A stretch of DNA of 31,521 bases from a virus. The notes beneath the pieces are model-generated. The model was not told the origin of the DNA and ran no database searches. It saw only the letters and a list, made by a program, of their open reading frames with translations. Where the stretch lies: IMG/VR virus record IMGVR_UViG_3300037245_001484, positions 1 through 31,521 of that record. One strand, given 5' to 3'. The translations under genes and the position numbers were made by a program. Below, one piece after another: positions 1 through 8,237 of the stretch (its first letter is position 1; each line of letters begins with the position of its first letter).

Positions 1-455
1 TCAATAAAGAATTCGGTTTCTACAACCTGAATATGCACACGGAAGAATACACGTTCATCGAAAATACATCAGCACCACATCACATTGAAATACGTATGAG
101 TGAAATAAATGAAGATTATGATTTCACGAAGGTTAATGGAAACTTTGTCAGATTGTTTATCGACTGTGCTATTGAATATTCAGATATGAATGACACAATC
201 AGGTCAATCAATGAAAATCAACCACTTGAACCGTGTGATATCGAATACCAACATAAAATAAATTTCGGTGATGTTGAGGTGTCAGATATACAAACATTGG
301 AAACTGGTGATTTTTCAAAATCAACATATGTGACTGACTATATAAACAAGATTGATGATTCTGCGTTATCGGAGTTTAATATTGATAGAACCATATTGAA
401 AACAAGAGCAATTGAATTTTTCAATAAAGCAGAACAGAAACTGAGGATGAAATAA
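1..455 (+). CDS. 47: Recombination nuclease subunit gp47 (Mre11/SbcD family), C-terminal part
   Basis: This is the tail of a gene that begins before the window; the frame is open from base 3. The residues visible match the C-terminal portion of T4 gp47: a FxFxNxxxY-like stretch with TFIEN, followed near the end by VEV..IQTL and a YVTDYIN segment that parallels VEVQSLQTL...EYINAI in T4. The metallophosphatase catalytic motifs lie upstream and cannot be seen. In T4, gp47 is the nuclease partner of gp46; the complex resects DNA ends for recombination-dependent replication. The TAA stop overlaps the ATG of gp46 (TAATG), so the two subunits are translationally coupled, as expected for stoichiometric partners. 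Confidence 0.85.
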   Translation, partial: NKEFGFYNLNMHTEEYTFIENTSAPHHIEIRMSEINEDYDFTKVNGNFVRLFIDCAIEYSDMNDTIRSINENQPLEPCDIEYQHKINFGDVEVSDIQTLETGDFSKSTYVTDYINKIDDSALSEFNIDRTILKTRAIEFFNKAEQKLRMK

Positions 456-2467
456 TGGATTTAATATTTGGTAAAATGCATATGGAGAACTTCCTATCGT
501 TTGATGATGAATGGTTTGATTTCTCAGCACATGACGGTTTAAGTATGATCCGTGGTCAAAATAATGATATCCCAGAATCTAGGAACGGTGCTGGTAAAAG
601 TAATATCATCAACGCTTTCATGTTTGCATTATTCGGTAAGACGTTGGATGATATTGTGAATAAACGTATCCCAAACCGTTTTTTATCAGCTGATCGTGAC
701 ACTAGGGTGACATTAGATTTCATCGCAGATGGTATCCCATATAGAATAACAACTGGCCTTAAGAAAAAAAGTTGTGCATCATTTTGTAAATTAGAGCAAC
801 TTGACCTACCGGAAGATGAACAGGATATTTCGGAATCAAGTCAAAAATTAACCAGACGGTATGTTGAAGATGAGGTTATAAAATGTAAGTTTGACATATT
901 CCTTAGAACTAATGTGTTGACATCAGATCAAGCGTATAACTTTTTCAAACTTGAGAAGAAAGACAAACGTGATTTCATCGAACAGGTATTCGACTTAGCT
1001 GTATTTGGTGTTATGTACGGTATGGTTCACCGTGAATGTCTGGACGTTAATAACGAATTTGGTAAAATTGAACGTGAATATGCGGTAATCGAAAATACAT
1101 TAATCGAAACTAAGCGTAATCATGATGGTTACATCGACGGGAAGAAGGACGAATTAGCGGTAATGATCAACCAACTAAAAGCTAAAAAGGTTGAATACAC
1201 CAAACTAAAGGACTCCATCCCAGCTGAATTTGATAACTTCGATGGTAAGTATGCGGAACTATTGAGTCGTAAGTCTGATGTAAACGATAAATTGAATGAA
1301 GTCAAGACAAAACGCCATGATGTTCAAACTGCTATAAACAAGAAAAAACAGGACATCGAATCAGTTAATAGAGAAATTGCACATGTCAAGGATGATGTAC
1401 GTTCGATTAAGTCGTCTATAACGAACCTAGAGTCTTCAATTCAGAATAAACGTGATCACATATCCAAATATGAAGAACTTTATGAAAACCTATGTGGTGA
1501 TTGTAAACCTTTATTCGATGGTAAGTTCTCCATCAGTGATGCACGTGAGTCGATCAAAATGATTACAGATGTTTCAATTACTGAACATAAACAGGAAATT
1601 GAAGGACATAAAACAACCATAGTGGGTTGTAATGAGAAAAACAACCTCCATAACGATGTGATCACCAAACATCATGAACGTATTGAAAAAATTGATACGA
1701 TGATTGGTAAGATCAATAATGCACTGGTTAAGATCAAGAAGTCTGAACAAAGATTCAAAGAACTTGAAAATGACCGGAAAGCTATTGAGAACGATAAGCG
1801 TAAACTTGATACAATCAAAACACGGATGATCAACGACAAGGAAGCCGCTACGAAGATCAAAGCGGAAATAGACACAGGGTTAACACCGTTTCAGGATATG
1901 GTCAATAAACAGACTGAATCATTCAATACAATTAAAACTAAGATGAGTGAAGTCAAGAATGAACTTACATATCTTAGACTGATTGAGACCATCGTATCAG
2001 ATGAAAATGTCCGTAAGATGGTTATCACTGATCTGGTTCACCTATTGAATAGTCAAATTGCAACATACCTAAACAGGGTTGGTGCTAAATTTAACTGTGT
2101 ATTTGATGAAGATCTAGCGTATGTATTCCACACAGAGTCCGGTGATACTGATTATGCAAACTTTTCATCAGGTGAGAAGATGAGATTATCAATCGCTGTT
2201 TCATTTGCATTTCGTGACTTTGTTGCAAGCCGTTCGGGTATAACTTCAAATATACTAATGCTTGATGAGTATATGGATAGTAACCTATGTAGTAAAGCTA
2301 TTAAAGAACTGATGAACATCTTAACAGAGTTTAACATTAAAAACAAGCAGGATATTTTCATTGTTTCCCATAGACCGGAATTAACTGAAAATTTATTTAA
2401 CCGAGTAATTACCGTGGAGAAAACAGATGGTGTCTCTAAAATCAATATTCAACAAGTGGAGGAATAA
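455..2467 (+). CDS. 46: Recombination nuclease ATPase subunit gp46 (Rad50/SbcC family)
   Basis: A 670-residue SMC-type ATPase. Walker A (NGAGKS) is at residues 44-49, the ABC signature (SSGEK) near 571-575, Walker B (ILMLDE) at 600-605 and the switch histidine (IVSHRPE) near 639. Between the two ATPase halves lie long Lys/Glu-rich coiled coils interrupted by a zinc-hook CGDC at about 347-350, where two Rad50-like monomers dimerise through zinc. It is slightly longer than T4 gp46 (about 560 residues), the extra length being in the coiled coils. It should act with gp47 in the host cytoplasm to process DNA ends for recombination. The start at 455 overlaps the gp47 stop; every ATPase motif is intact. 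Confidence 0.95.
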   Translation: MDLIFGKMHMENFLSFDDEWFDFSAHDGLSMIRGQNNDIPESRNGAGKSNIINAFMFALFGKTLDDIVNKRIPNRFLSADRDTRVTLDFIADGIPYRITTGLKKKSCASFCKLEQLDLPEDEQDISESSQKLTRRYVEDEVIKCKFDIFLRTNVLTSDQAYNFFKLEKKDKRDFIEQVFDLAVFGVMYGMVHRECLDVNNEFGKIEREYAVIENTLIETKRNHDGYIDGKKDELAVMINQLKAKKVEYTKLKDSIPAEFDNFDGKYAELLSRKSDVNDKLNEVKTKRHDVQTAINKKKQDIESVNREIAHVKDDVRSIKSSITNLESSIQNKRDHISKYEELYENLCGDCKPLFDGKFSISDARESIKMITDVSITEHKQEIEGHKTTIVGCNEKNNLHNDVITKHHERIEKIDTMIGKINNALVKIKKSEQRFKELENDRKAIENDKRKLDTIKTRMINDKEAATKIKAEIDTGLTPFQDMVNKQTESFNTIKTKMSEVKNELTYLRLIETIVSDENVRKMVITDLVHLLNSQIATYLNRVGAKFNCVFDEDLAYVFHTESGDTDYANFSSGEKMRLSIAVSFAFRDFVASRSGITSNILMLDEYMDSNLCSKAIKELMNILTEFNIKNKQDIFIVSHRPELTENLFNRVITVEKTDGVSKINIQQVEE

Positions 2468-2471
2468 GAAA

Positions 2472-2981
2472 ATGGCTAAGAAGAGAAAGTTCAGAGTAAG
2501 ACACGTTGGCACATCAACACCAATGGAAGAAATAGCGTATGGTGAATCATTCGAACAACTACAGCAGATTTATGCAATGACTGATGATAATGTTGAGTTG
2601 ATTGAGGAGTTGCCGTATGAAGAACCAGTGGTTGAACCTAAAAAAACCGTACATGTTGCTGATGTACTGATGGATAATATGGTAGCTGATCAAAAGATTG
2701 CACCAATTCCTGATGATGTCTTGGATAGTATGATTGACAATACTAAGGTTAAATATTTCGAAGTCGGTGGTCAAAAACTGATGATGAAAGGTGATGTACT
2801 GTTCGAAAAGGTTTGGACTGATGTCACTGATATGTCTGAGTATCGTATCATGTCAACTAAGACTGATAAACTGGTAACGAATGAAAATAAACAGATTCAG
2901 GTGTTAGATTGGAGACCCGTAGAGGATTCAACTGATGATACCGATAATGGTACCCAAGTAGAAGAAGTGGAGCAAGATTAA
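2472..2981 (+). CDS. Hypothetical acidic phage protein
   Basis: A 169-residue protein starting at the ATG at 2472, preceded by a good Shine-Dalgarno (GGAGG, about 2458-2462); a longer frame from 2427 would run inside gp46 without its own ribosome site. The N-terminus is short and basic (MAKKRKFRVRH); the rest is strongly acidic, with many Asp/Glu residues at both the centre and the C-terminus. No signal peptide or membrane segment is visible and I do not recognise the family. It follows gp46 closely, so it is probably in the same transcript. Function unknown. Confidence 0.75.
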   Translation: MAKKRKFRVRHVGTSTPMEEIAYGESFEQLQQIYAMTDDNVELIEELPYEEPVVEPKKTVHVADVLMDNMVADQKIAPIPDDVLDSMIDNTKVKYFEVGGQKLMMKGDVLFEKVWTDVTDMSEYRIMSTKTDKLVTNENKQIQVLDWRPVEDSTDDTDNGTQVEEVEQD

Positions 2982-2982
2982 T

Positions 2983-3192
2983 ATGAATGGTTTTGATAAT
3001 GACACAAGTGAAGAGTTTGATCACAATCTGATATCCAATGTTAAAAAGGATATACAGTTGGTTATCGAAGAAATTGAAGCCAACATACAATCCGATGTTC
3101 CACCAAAATATGAAGAGTTGAATATTGAGTTCTTTGAAAATGTTTATAATTCTTTGAATGAGATTCGTTGTTGGTGGGAATCGGGTGGATAG
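2983..3192 (+). CDS. Small hypothetical protein
   Basis: A 69-residue acidic protein whose ATG lies one base after the preceding stop; the end of the upstream gene (GGAGCAAG) supplies a ribosome site. It has a predicted helical, Glu/Ile-rich middle and a Trp-Trp pair near the C-terminus. It overlaps the start of the next gene by 8 bases, indicating translational coupling. No family recognised. Confidence 0.6.
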   Translation: MNGFDNDTSEEFDHNLISNVKKDIQLVIEEIEANIQSDVPPKYEELNIEFFENVYNSLNEIRCWWESGG

Positions 3193-3856
3193 TCGTCCGA
3201 ATATAAAAATTGTGTCATGTACCCGTGGTATTAAGACTGACACAGTATTATACCAATCATTATTACACAGCACTTATGGTGACTGTGTGATTTGGTATGA
3301 GCATAATGATAAGCCGTTAACGGTGTGTTATAATGAGGTCATTGATTCATATCGAAAGGAAACTGATCAACCTATCATCGTATTTGTGCATGACGATGTT
3401 TGGTTGGATGATATAAACTTCCCTGAGAAACTTAAAACATATTCAAACCGATATGACATCATGGGTGTTGCGGGTGCAACCAAGGTGAATATGAACAATG
3501 AGGTCATAGCTTGGCATTTGATTAATGGTGATTGTAAATATGGGTCAGTAATGCATCGGAGTAATGGTGTATATTTTATGTCTGATTTTTCAGCTGGTAA
3601 AAAAACACCGAAACAGGTGTTGACAATTGATGGGTTATTTATGGCTATGACACCATCAGCATATAATGATATCAAGTTCGATTATCAATTTATGTGGGAT
3701 TTCTATGATCTCGATTTATGTATAGAAGCTTATAATCATAAACTGAATGTGGGGGTCATTCCAATCCAAGTAACTCATGAGTCTTGTGGTGAAGGTGTGA
3801 ATTCGTATAAATACAAAGAAGCACAGAAACTATTCACCCATAAATGGTCAACCTAA
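3185..3856 (+). CDS. Glycosyltransferase-like protein (GT-A fold, StrF-type domain)
   Basis: About 223 residues if started at the GTG at 3185, whose ribosome site (GGTGGG, 3173-3178) is correctly spaced; a frame from 3158 would add nine residues of unlikely composition. The protein begins NIKIVSCTRG, has a metal-binding-like HDDVWLDD segment, a VAGAT block, and a late block with DGLFMAM and WDFYDLDLCIEA, all typical of the small GT-A glycosyltransferases that share the StrF-type domain. It would transfer a sugar from a nucleotide sugar; the acceptor is unknown. It sits directly before the tail-fibre gene, so modification of a virion protein or of host surface glycan are the likeliest roles. 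That link is inference. Confidence 0.65.
   Translation: MDSRPNIKIVSCTRGIKTDTVLYQSLLHSTYGDCVIWYEHNDKPLTVCYNEVIDSYRKETDQPIIVFVHDDVWLDDINFPEKLKTYSNRYDIMGVAGATKVNMNNEVIAWHLINGDCKYGSVMHRSNGVYFMSDFSAGKKTPKQVLTIDGLFMAMTPSAYNDIKFDYQFMWDFYDLDLCIEAYNHKLNVGVIPIQVTHESCGEGVNSYKYKEAQKLFTHKWST
3806..3813 (+). promoter_or_regulatory. T4-type late promoter TATAAATA before the tail-fibre gene
   Basis: A perfect TATAAATA octamer inside the 3' end of the glycosyltransferase gene. Transcription would start about 3819, leaving a leader of about 60 nt before the tail-fibre ATG at 3878. Confidence 0.6.
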
Positions 3857-3877
3857 CCGACAATTTAAAGGACACAT

Positions 3878-6538
3878 ATGATTTACGACCCAGATAAACA
3901 AACACTCGTTCAAGATACCGACTCTTATATAACTGATCAGTTGATTCATTTCACTAATCAAGCTAACACATATACTGGTAACTTTCAACTTTCAGGTGAC
4001 CCAACTGTTATTGCTCTAAGTGGTGCAATCGATGAAAATACATCTGATATCGTAACCCTATCGGGTGATGTTACTCAAAATAGTATATACATAACATCAC
4101 TTTCTGGCGATGTCGATCAAAACACAACCAATATCACAACCCTTTCAGGTGAGGTATCATCATTTTCTGGTGCTATTGATCAAAACACAACAGATATATC
4201 AACACTTTCTGGTGAGGTATCATCATTTTCTGGTGCTATTGATCAAAACACAACAGATATATCAACACTTTCTGGTGCTATTGATGTAAATATCACAGAT
4301 ATATCAGCACTTTCGGGTGAGGTATCATCATTTTCTGGTGCTATTGATCAAAACACAACAGATATATCAACACTTTCTGGTGCAATTGATATAAATATCA
4401 CAGATATATCAGCACTTTCGGGTGATGTTGATCAGAATACTACAGATATAGCAACACTTTCTGGTGAAAGTGGTGCTCCAGCATACGCTATTGAAAGTGT
4501 AGGCGGTGCAATGATCGGTGGTGACAAAACTGGTAATGCCCGTGGTTCAGGTTCATTAGATATACAAACAAGCCGAACTGCGGTAACACAGGTTGCATAT
4601 GCGGTCAACTCAACAACAGTTGGATCAGAAAATACTGCGCTAGGACTTTACTCGTCTGCATTTGGTTCTGGTAACACTGCAAGCGGTTATAAATCTTTAG
4701 CAGTTGGTTTTAGTAATACCGCAAGCTACGATGAATCTGTAGCAGTTGGTTATGATACCGTGGCAGGTGCTCTTGATAGTTCCGCTTTCGGTGCAAAATC
4801 CAATGCGGGTGGTATTGAGTCTACGGCAATTGGATATAACGCCAAAGCAGATGACACTGGTACCATAGCTATTGGTTCAGGTGCTCAATCAAAAGTGAGT
4901 TATGGTTGTGCGATTGGTAAAGGTTCATATACAAATGGTGCTGGTGCGCTGGCGCTTGGGCAAAGTGTTCTTTCGATAGGCACTGGTGCGATTGCCATCG
5001 GTAAAGCAATCACCAACTCAACAGTAAACTCACTGGACATTGGTCCTGCAAACACTGAGAAGGTTCAGATTAGTTCAGCGGGTGTAAACTTCGTTACTGG
5101 TGGTGCAAACGGATTCAAAGTAAATGGTGTTGATGTTGGTGGTACTGATGTAAACGCATTGGACCCAGTTGTTGTCGGTAATGGTAATACTGCTGGTTCA
5201 ACTGGTTCAAGTTTTGGTCGAAGTAATTCAGCATCTGGTAATAGATCCACATCTGTTGGTCGTTCCAATACAGCGAATGGATATGGAGCAGTAGCAGTTG
5301 GTTATAATTGTACATCAAATGTCAATGCGGCTTCAACGTTTGGTCGTAATTTGACTAACACGATTACCGATTCGACTGAAGTTGGATCACTGAACACTGA
5401 AAAATTAAGTATTTCTGCATCTGGTGTAAACTTTGTTACGGCTGGTGTAAACGGATTCTCCGTAAATGGAACACCTGTAGGTGGAGGTGGAACACCACCT
5501 TACGCTATGGAACAGATTCCAGTTAGTTTAGCAATGATTGCTGGTAATAAAACTGGTAATACACGAGGTGATAAAGCCTTAGATGTTCAATCTGCTAGAA
5601 GTGGAGTAACTAAAGTTGCAAGCGGTTATAAATCAACAGCAGTAGGTTATAACAATATAGCAAATTCAAATTATACTACAGCGGTAGGTTACTCTAACAC
5701 TGCAACAGCTGACGGTAGTGTTGCTATGGGTTGGAAAAACACTGCATCAAATTCATACACAACAGCAATGGGTTATGGAAACTTCGCATTAGGAAATACA
5801 TCAGTTGCAGTTGGTTACGCTAACACTGCATCAGGTCCACAGACCACTGCGGTGGGTTATTTAAACGACATTGATGGTACAACTAATTCAGCTTTTGGTA
5901 ATAACAATACTATGAATTTTGGATCTACCGAAAGTTTAGCGGCTGGTTATGATAATACAGTTAATGCTGGTGTAACTAGTGGTGGTAGTGCGGTTGGTGT
6001 CGGTAATACTATTAGTGATCCTAAATCAACAGCAGTAGGTTACGGTAATACATGTACTGGGTCATTTTCCAATGCTGTTGGTTACGTTAATAGTGCTGGT
6101 GGAGAAAACAGTTCTGCTATAGGTCATTTCAACTTTTCGGGTGGTGCGACTTCAAGTGCTGTCGGTAGTAATAATAGCTCCAGTGGTTTAGATGCATCTG
6201 CTCATGGTAGAAGTTGTGTTGCCAGTGTAGAAAAAGCATCAGCATTCGGTTTTAACTGTAACGCAACTGGAATACGCTCAAATGCATTCGGTTCTAATGT
6301 ACTTAACTCAACCGCTGGTTCGGTTGAAATTGGTGTTGGTGCAACGGCTGATACATCTAATAAGATTGCACTTAAAGGTGATGGACATGTTGTATTACCT
6401 GCCCCACCAACAGTTGCCCCAACAGACATAACTGCAAGTCAGTTCTCGTTCTTCTATGATGGAACGGACTTGAAGGTTTCCGTACATGATGGTGTATCGA
6501 TTAAGACTGCAACGGTTAATAATGGTGCATTCGCATAA
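3878..6538 (+). CDS. Tail fibre / trimeric adhesin-like protein with YadA-head repeats
   Basis: An 886-residue protein with an AAAGGA ribosome site before the ATG. Residues about 45-205 are tandem SGAIDQNTTDIS..LSG coiled-coil-like repeats; residues about 205-800 are runs of the AVGYxNTASG motif, the left-handed beta-roll of YadA-type trimeric autotransporter heads; a distinct C-terminal cap of about 70 residues follows. Two blocks are duplicated: one beginning PxYA..GGxKTGNxRG (near 206 and 545) and one ending NTEKxxISxxGVNFVT (near 385 and 500). No signal peptide. The composition (Gly, Ser, Thr, Asn, Ala; no Cys except a few) suits an extended trimeric fibre that binds host receptors. It has its own late promoter just upstream. 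I infer a tail fibre; a head fibre is possible. Confidence 0.8.
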   Translation: MIYDPDKQTLVQDTDSYITDQLIHFTNQANTYTGNFQLSGDPTVIALSGAIDENTSDIVTLSGDVTQNSIYITSLSGDVDQNTTNITTLSGEVSSFSGAIDQNTTDISTLSGEVSSFSGAIDQNTTDISTLSGAIDVNITDISALSGEVSSFSGAIDQNTTDISTLSGAIDINITDISALSGDVDQNTTDIATLSGESGAPAYAIESVGGAMIGGDKTGNARGSGSLDIQTSRTAVTQVAYAVNSTTVGSENTALGLYSSAFGSGNTASGYKSLAVGFSNTASYDESVAVGYDTVAGALDSSAFGAKSNAGGIESTAIGYNAKADDTGTIAIGSGAQSKVSYGCAIGKGSYTNGAGALALGQSVLSIGTGAIAIGKAITNSTVNSLDIGPANTEKVQISSAGVNFVTGGANGFKVNGVDVGGTDVNALDPVVVGNGNTAGSTGSSFGRSNSASGNRSTSVGRSNTANGYGAVAVGYNCTSNVNAASTFGRNLTNTITDSTEVGSLNTEKLSISASGVNFVTAGVNGFSVNGTPVGGGGTPPYAMEQIPVSLAMIAGNKTGNTRGDKALDVQSARSGVTKVASGYKSTAVGYNNIANSNYTTAVGYSNTATADGSVAMGWKNTASNSYTTAMGYGNFALGNTSVAVGYANTASGPQTTAVGYLNDIDGTTNSAFGNNNTMNFGSTESLAAGYDNTVNAGVTSGGSAVGVGNTISDPKSTAVGYGNTCTGSFSNAVGYVNSAGGENSSAIGHFNFSGGATSSAVGSNNSSSGLDASAHGRSCVASVEKASAFGFNCNATGIRSNAFGSNVLNSTAGSVEIGVGATADTSNKIALKGDGHVVLPAPPTVAPTDITASQFSFFYDGTDLKVSVHDGVSIKTATVNNGAFA
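4100..4465 (+). repeat. Tandem repeats of about 63 and 45 bp inside the fibre gene
   Basis: Near-identical DNA units encode LSGEVSSFSGAIDQNTTDIST (with shorter versions lacking EVSSF). At least three copies of the long unit lie between about 4140 and 4380 and are almost identical at DNA level, which implies recent expansion and a site for length variation by slippage or recombination. Confidence 0.85.
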
Positions 6539-6539
6539 G

Positions 6540-6563
6540 TAATCATATAAATAGATTTGATTA
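6540..6563 (+). promoter_or_regulatory. Late promoter TATAAATA flanked by a 6-bp inverted repeat
   Basis: TATAAATA is at 6546-6553. It is bracketed by TAATCA (6540-6545) and TGATTA (6558-6563), which are perfect inverted copies. Transcription would begin about 6559, so a transcript from this promoter lacks the left arm whereas read-through from the fibre gene carries both arms. Confidence 0.7.
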
Positions 6564-6635
6564 TTAGACCTAAATGTGTATAATTATATATCGAGTGTAG
6601 ATACATTGAGATAAACAACAAAGGAAATATATAAA

Positions 6636-7031
6636 ATGAGTAAACAGATAGTAGTAGACGGGTTGAACATTGAAGTTGTTCAAACAATCACCGGAATTAC
6701 ATTAACAAATGCACGTCAGGTTGAAAGAACCGAAGACGGTATGGAATTTGGCGTTCAAGTAACACTGATGAGTGGTGATGCTCCATTAGGTAATAGAAAA
6801 GTTCGACAGGCTATTCAGGCTACCACATCACTAACGTGGGTTGAACTAAACGCTGGTGCTCAAGCATCATTAGCAAAGGATTTTGATGACCTAACAGTTA
6901 TTGAAGCCCAAAACGTCCAAGGTCAGGTATTAGCGACTAAAATGATCGGTGCAATCAATTCAGTTGATGCAGGTATTTCAATTGCTGATGTTTCAGCATT
7001 GGTCGTTACCATCGTTACAGCACTTGCATAA
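6636..7031 (+). CDS. Small late protein, probably structural
   Basis: A 131-residue protein with a ribosome site (AAAGGA, about 6621-6626) before its ATG. It is rich in Val, Ile, Thr and Ala, has no Cys, His or membrane-type stretch, and ends with an alternating hydrophobic run (ISIADVSALVVTIVTALA) that could be a beta or amphipathic segment. It forms a monocistronic late unit: late promoter at 6546 and rho-independent terminator at 7040. Isolation of such a unit right after a fibre gene suggests a protein made in high amounts, such as a decoration, fibre-accessory or tail component. No family recognised. Confidence 0.75.
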   Translation: MSKQIVVDGLNIEVVQTITGITLTNARQVERTEDGMEFGVQVTLMSGDAPLGNRKVRQAIQATTSLTWVELNAGAQASLAKDFDDLTVIEAQNVQGQVLATKMIGAINSVDAGISIADVSALVVTIVTALA

Positions 7032-7039
7032 GTCTAATG

Positions 7040-7066
7040 GGGGTTGGTGTCAACCCCTTATTTTTT
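7040..7066 (+). terminator. Rho-independent terminator
   Basis: Stem GGGGTTG (7040-7046), loop GTGT, CAACCCC (7051-7057), followed by TTATTTTTT. It closes the unit of the small late protein. Confidence 0.9.
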
Positions 7067-7093
7067 AATATACAAAGTTAAAGTGGGTAGTCA

Positions 7094-7888
7094 ATGAGTA
7101 AAAAGTTTTTATTTAACAGTAGTATGCCTAGATCAGGTTCTGAACTCTTACAAGTAATCCTGCATCAAAACCCAGAAATTTATGGATCACCAACAAGTCC
7201 ACTATTGGGATTTTGTGAAGGTATCAAAAATCATATGGAGATGCCTGAAGTCAAGAGTCAACCAACTGAGTTGATGAGACAAGCAATGCTTCATTCATGT
7301 AGAGGTGCAATGGATGGTTTCTATGATCCGATTACGGATAAACCAACCGTTTGTGATAAATCACGTGGATGGATGATTGTACATGAGTGGTTAACTAATA
7401 TATTGGGTGAAACACCGAAGATGATTTGTATGGTTCGTGATCTCCGTGAAGTAATGGTGAGTCAGGAACTTGTATGGAGAGAAAATCAACATCTCCCGAT
7501 TGGTGGTCATTTGATGGTCGAACAGCGTGTTCAGGAATGGTTAACCGACTCACATATATCTATAGCACTACAGAGACTTTACGATGCAGAGGTTCGGGGA
7601 AACTTGGATAATATCCATTGTGTTAGGTTCGAAGATCTAACTTTAGATCCTGAAGGTACCATGAAAGGTATTTATGAATATCTAGGTATGACTAATTTCG
7701 AACATGACTTCAATAATGTAGTAAAGGAAGTTGAAGAGGATCACGAAGTTCATGGAGTGTTTGGTGATCATACAGTTAAACCTGTAGTTCGATCAACACC
7801 GAGTAGATACAGTGAAATTCTTGGTAGAGTGGTATCTGAAAACATTGTAACCAACAATTCATGGTTCTATAATAAATTTTACCAGTAG
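7094..7888 (+). CDS. Sulfotransferase family protein
   Basis: A 264-residue protein with the hallmarks of PAPS-dependent sulfotransferases: an N-terminal strand and phosphosulfate-binding loop (SSMPRSGSELL, residues 9-19), then a 3'-phosphate-binding segment MVRDLREVMVSQ around 113-124, and a later RFEDLT strand followed by LGM. It should transfer sulfate from PAPS to a hydroxyl or amine on a sugar, protein or small molecule in the cytoplasm; the acceptor cannot be told. Length is normal for the small bacterial/viral subgroup. It stands alone after a terminator, without a late octamer just upstream, so it may have an unrecognised promoter or rely on terminator read-through. Close to fibre and glycosyltransferase genes, so virion or host-glycan modification is plausible. 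Confidence 0.8.
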   Translation: MSKKFLFNSSMPRSGSELLQVILHQNPEIYGSPTSPLLGFCEGIKNHMEMPEVKSQPTELMRQAMLHSCRGAMDGFYDPITDKPTVCDKSRGWMIVHEWLTNILGETPKMICMVRDLREVMVSQELVWRENQHLPIGGHLMVEQRVQEWLTDSHISIALQRLYDAEVRGNLDNIHCVRFEDLTLDPEGTMKGIYEYLGMTNFEHDFNNVVKEVEEDHEVHGVFGDHTVKPVVRSTPSRYSEILGRVVSENIVTNNSWFYNKFYQ

Positions 7889-7899
7889 TGTTTCGGTAT

Positions 7900-7958
7900 G
7901 GTTCTCAACCGATTGGTATAAATATAGATAGATAAGCGGGGTTGAGAACCCAAGAGGT
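7900..7958 (+). promoter_or_regulatory. Late promoter inside an 11-bp-stem hairpin next to a ribosome site
   Basis: GGTTCTCAACC (7900-7910) and GGTTGAGAACC (7940-7950) are perfect inverted repeats. The late promoter TATAAATA (7917-7924) lies in the loop and its start point would be near 7930. The ribosome site AAGAGGT (7952-7958) directly abuts the right arm. Read-through mRNA can form the hairpin; mRNA started at the late promoter cannot. Confidence 0.8.
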
Positions 7959-7964
7959 AATATA

Positions 7965-8237
7965 ATGTCACAAGATTTCGGAAATATATTAAGCGCATAC
8001 TCTGGTATGACAAGATCAAAGACGGGTAGAGTTGAAGAAGCTCAACCTAAAATTGAACATCCTACATTCAATGAAACCAAGGATGAGATTGTTGATATTA
8101 TGAATGCTATTCGTTCGGTGAATGGTCAACCAGCCATAACCGAGGAAAGTGTTAATGAGAATAATGCTGAACGTTCGAAAAAACTTGAAGAAAAATCTAA
8201 AAGAATGATTGACATTTACGCTAATTCGATTAAATAA
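7965..8237 (+). CDS. Small late hypothetical protein
   Basis: A 90-residue charged, Gln/Asn/Glu-rich protein without Cys, with a helical C-terminal half (KKLEEKSKRMIDIYANSI). Its expression appears to be held for the late phase by the hairpin-embedded promoter just upstream. It ends base to base against the oppositely oriented gp4-like gene. No family recognised; a late role, perhaps in the virion, is inferred only from the promoter. Confidence 0.7.
   Translation: MSQDFGNILSAYSGMTRSKTGRVEEAQPKIEHPTFNETKDEIVDIMNAIRSVNGQPAITEESVNENNAERSKKLEEKSKRMIDIYANSIK

Noticed and set aside
4386-4400. TATAAATA inside the fibre repeats as a late promoter
   Set aside because: It is part of the repeated Asp-Ile-Asn-Ile codons with no gene start downstream.
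4100-4465. CRISPR array
   Set aside because: The repeats are an in-frame coding repeat without spacers.
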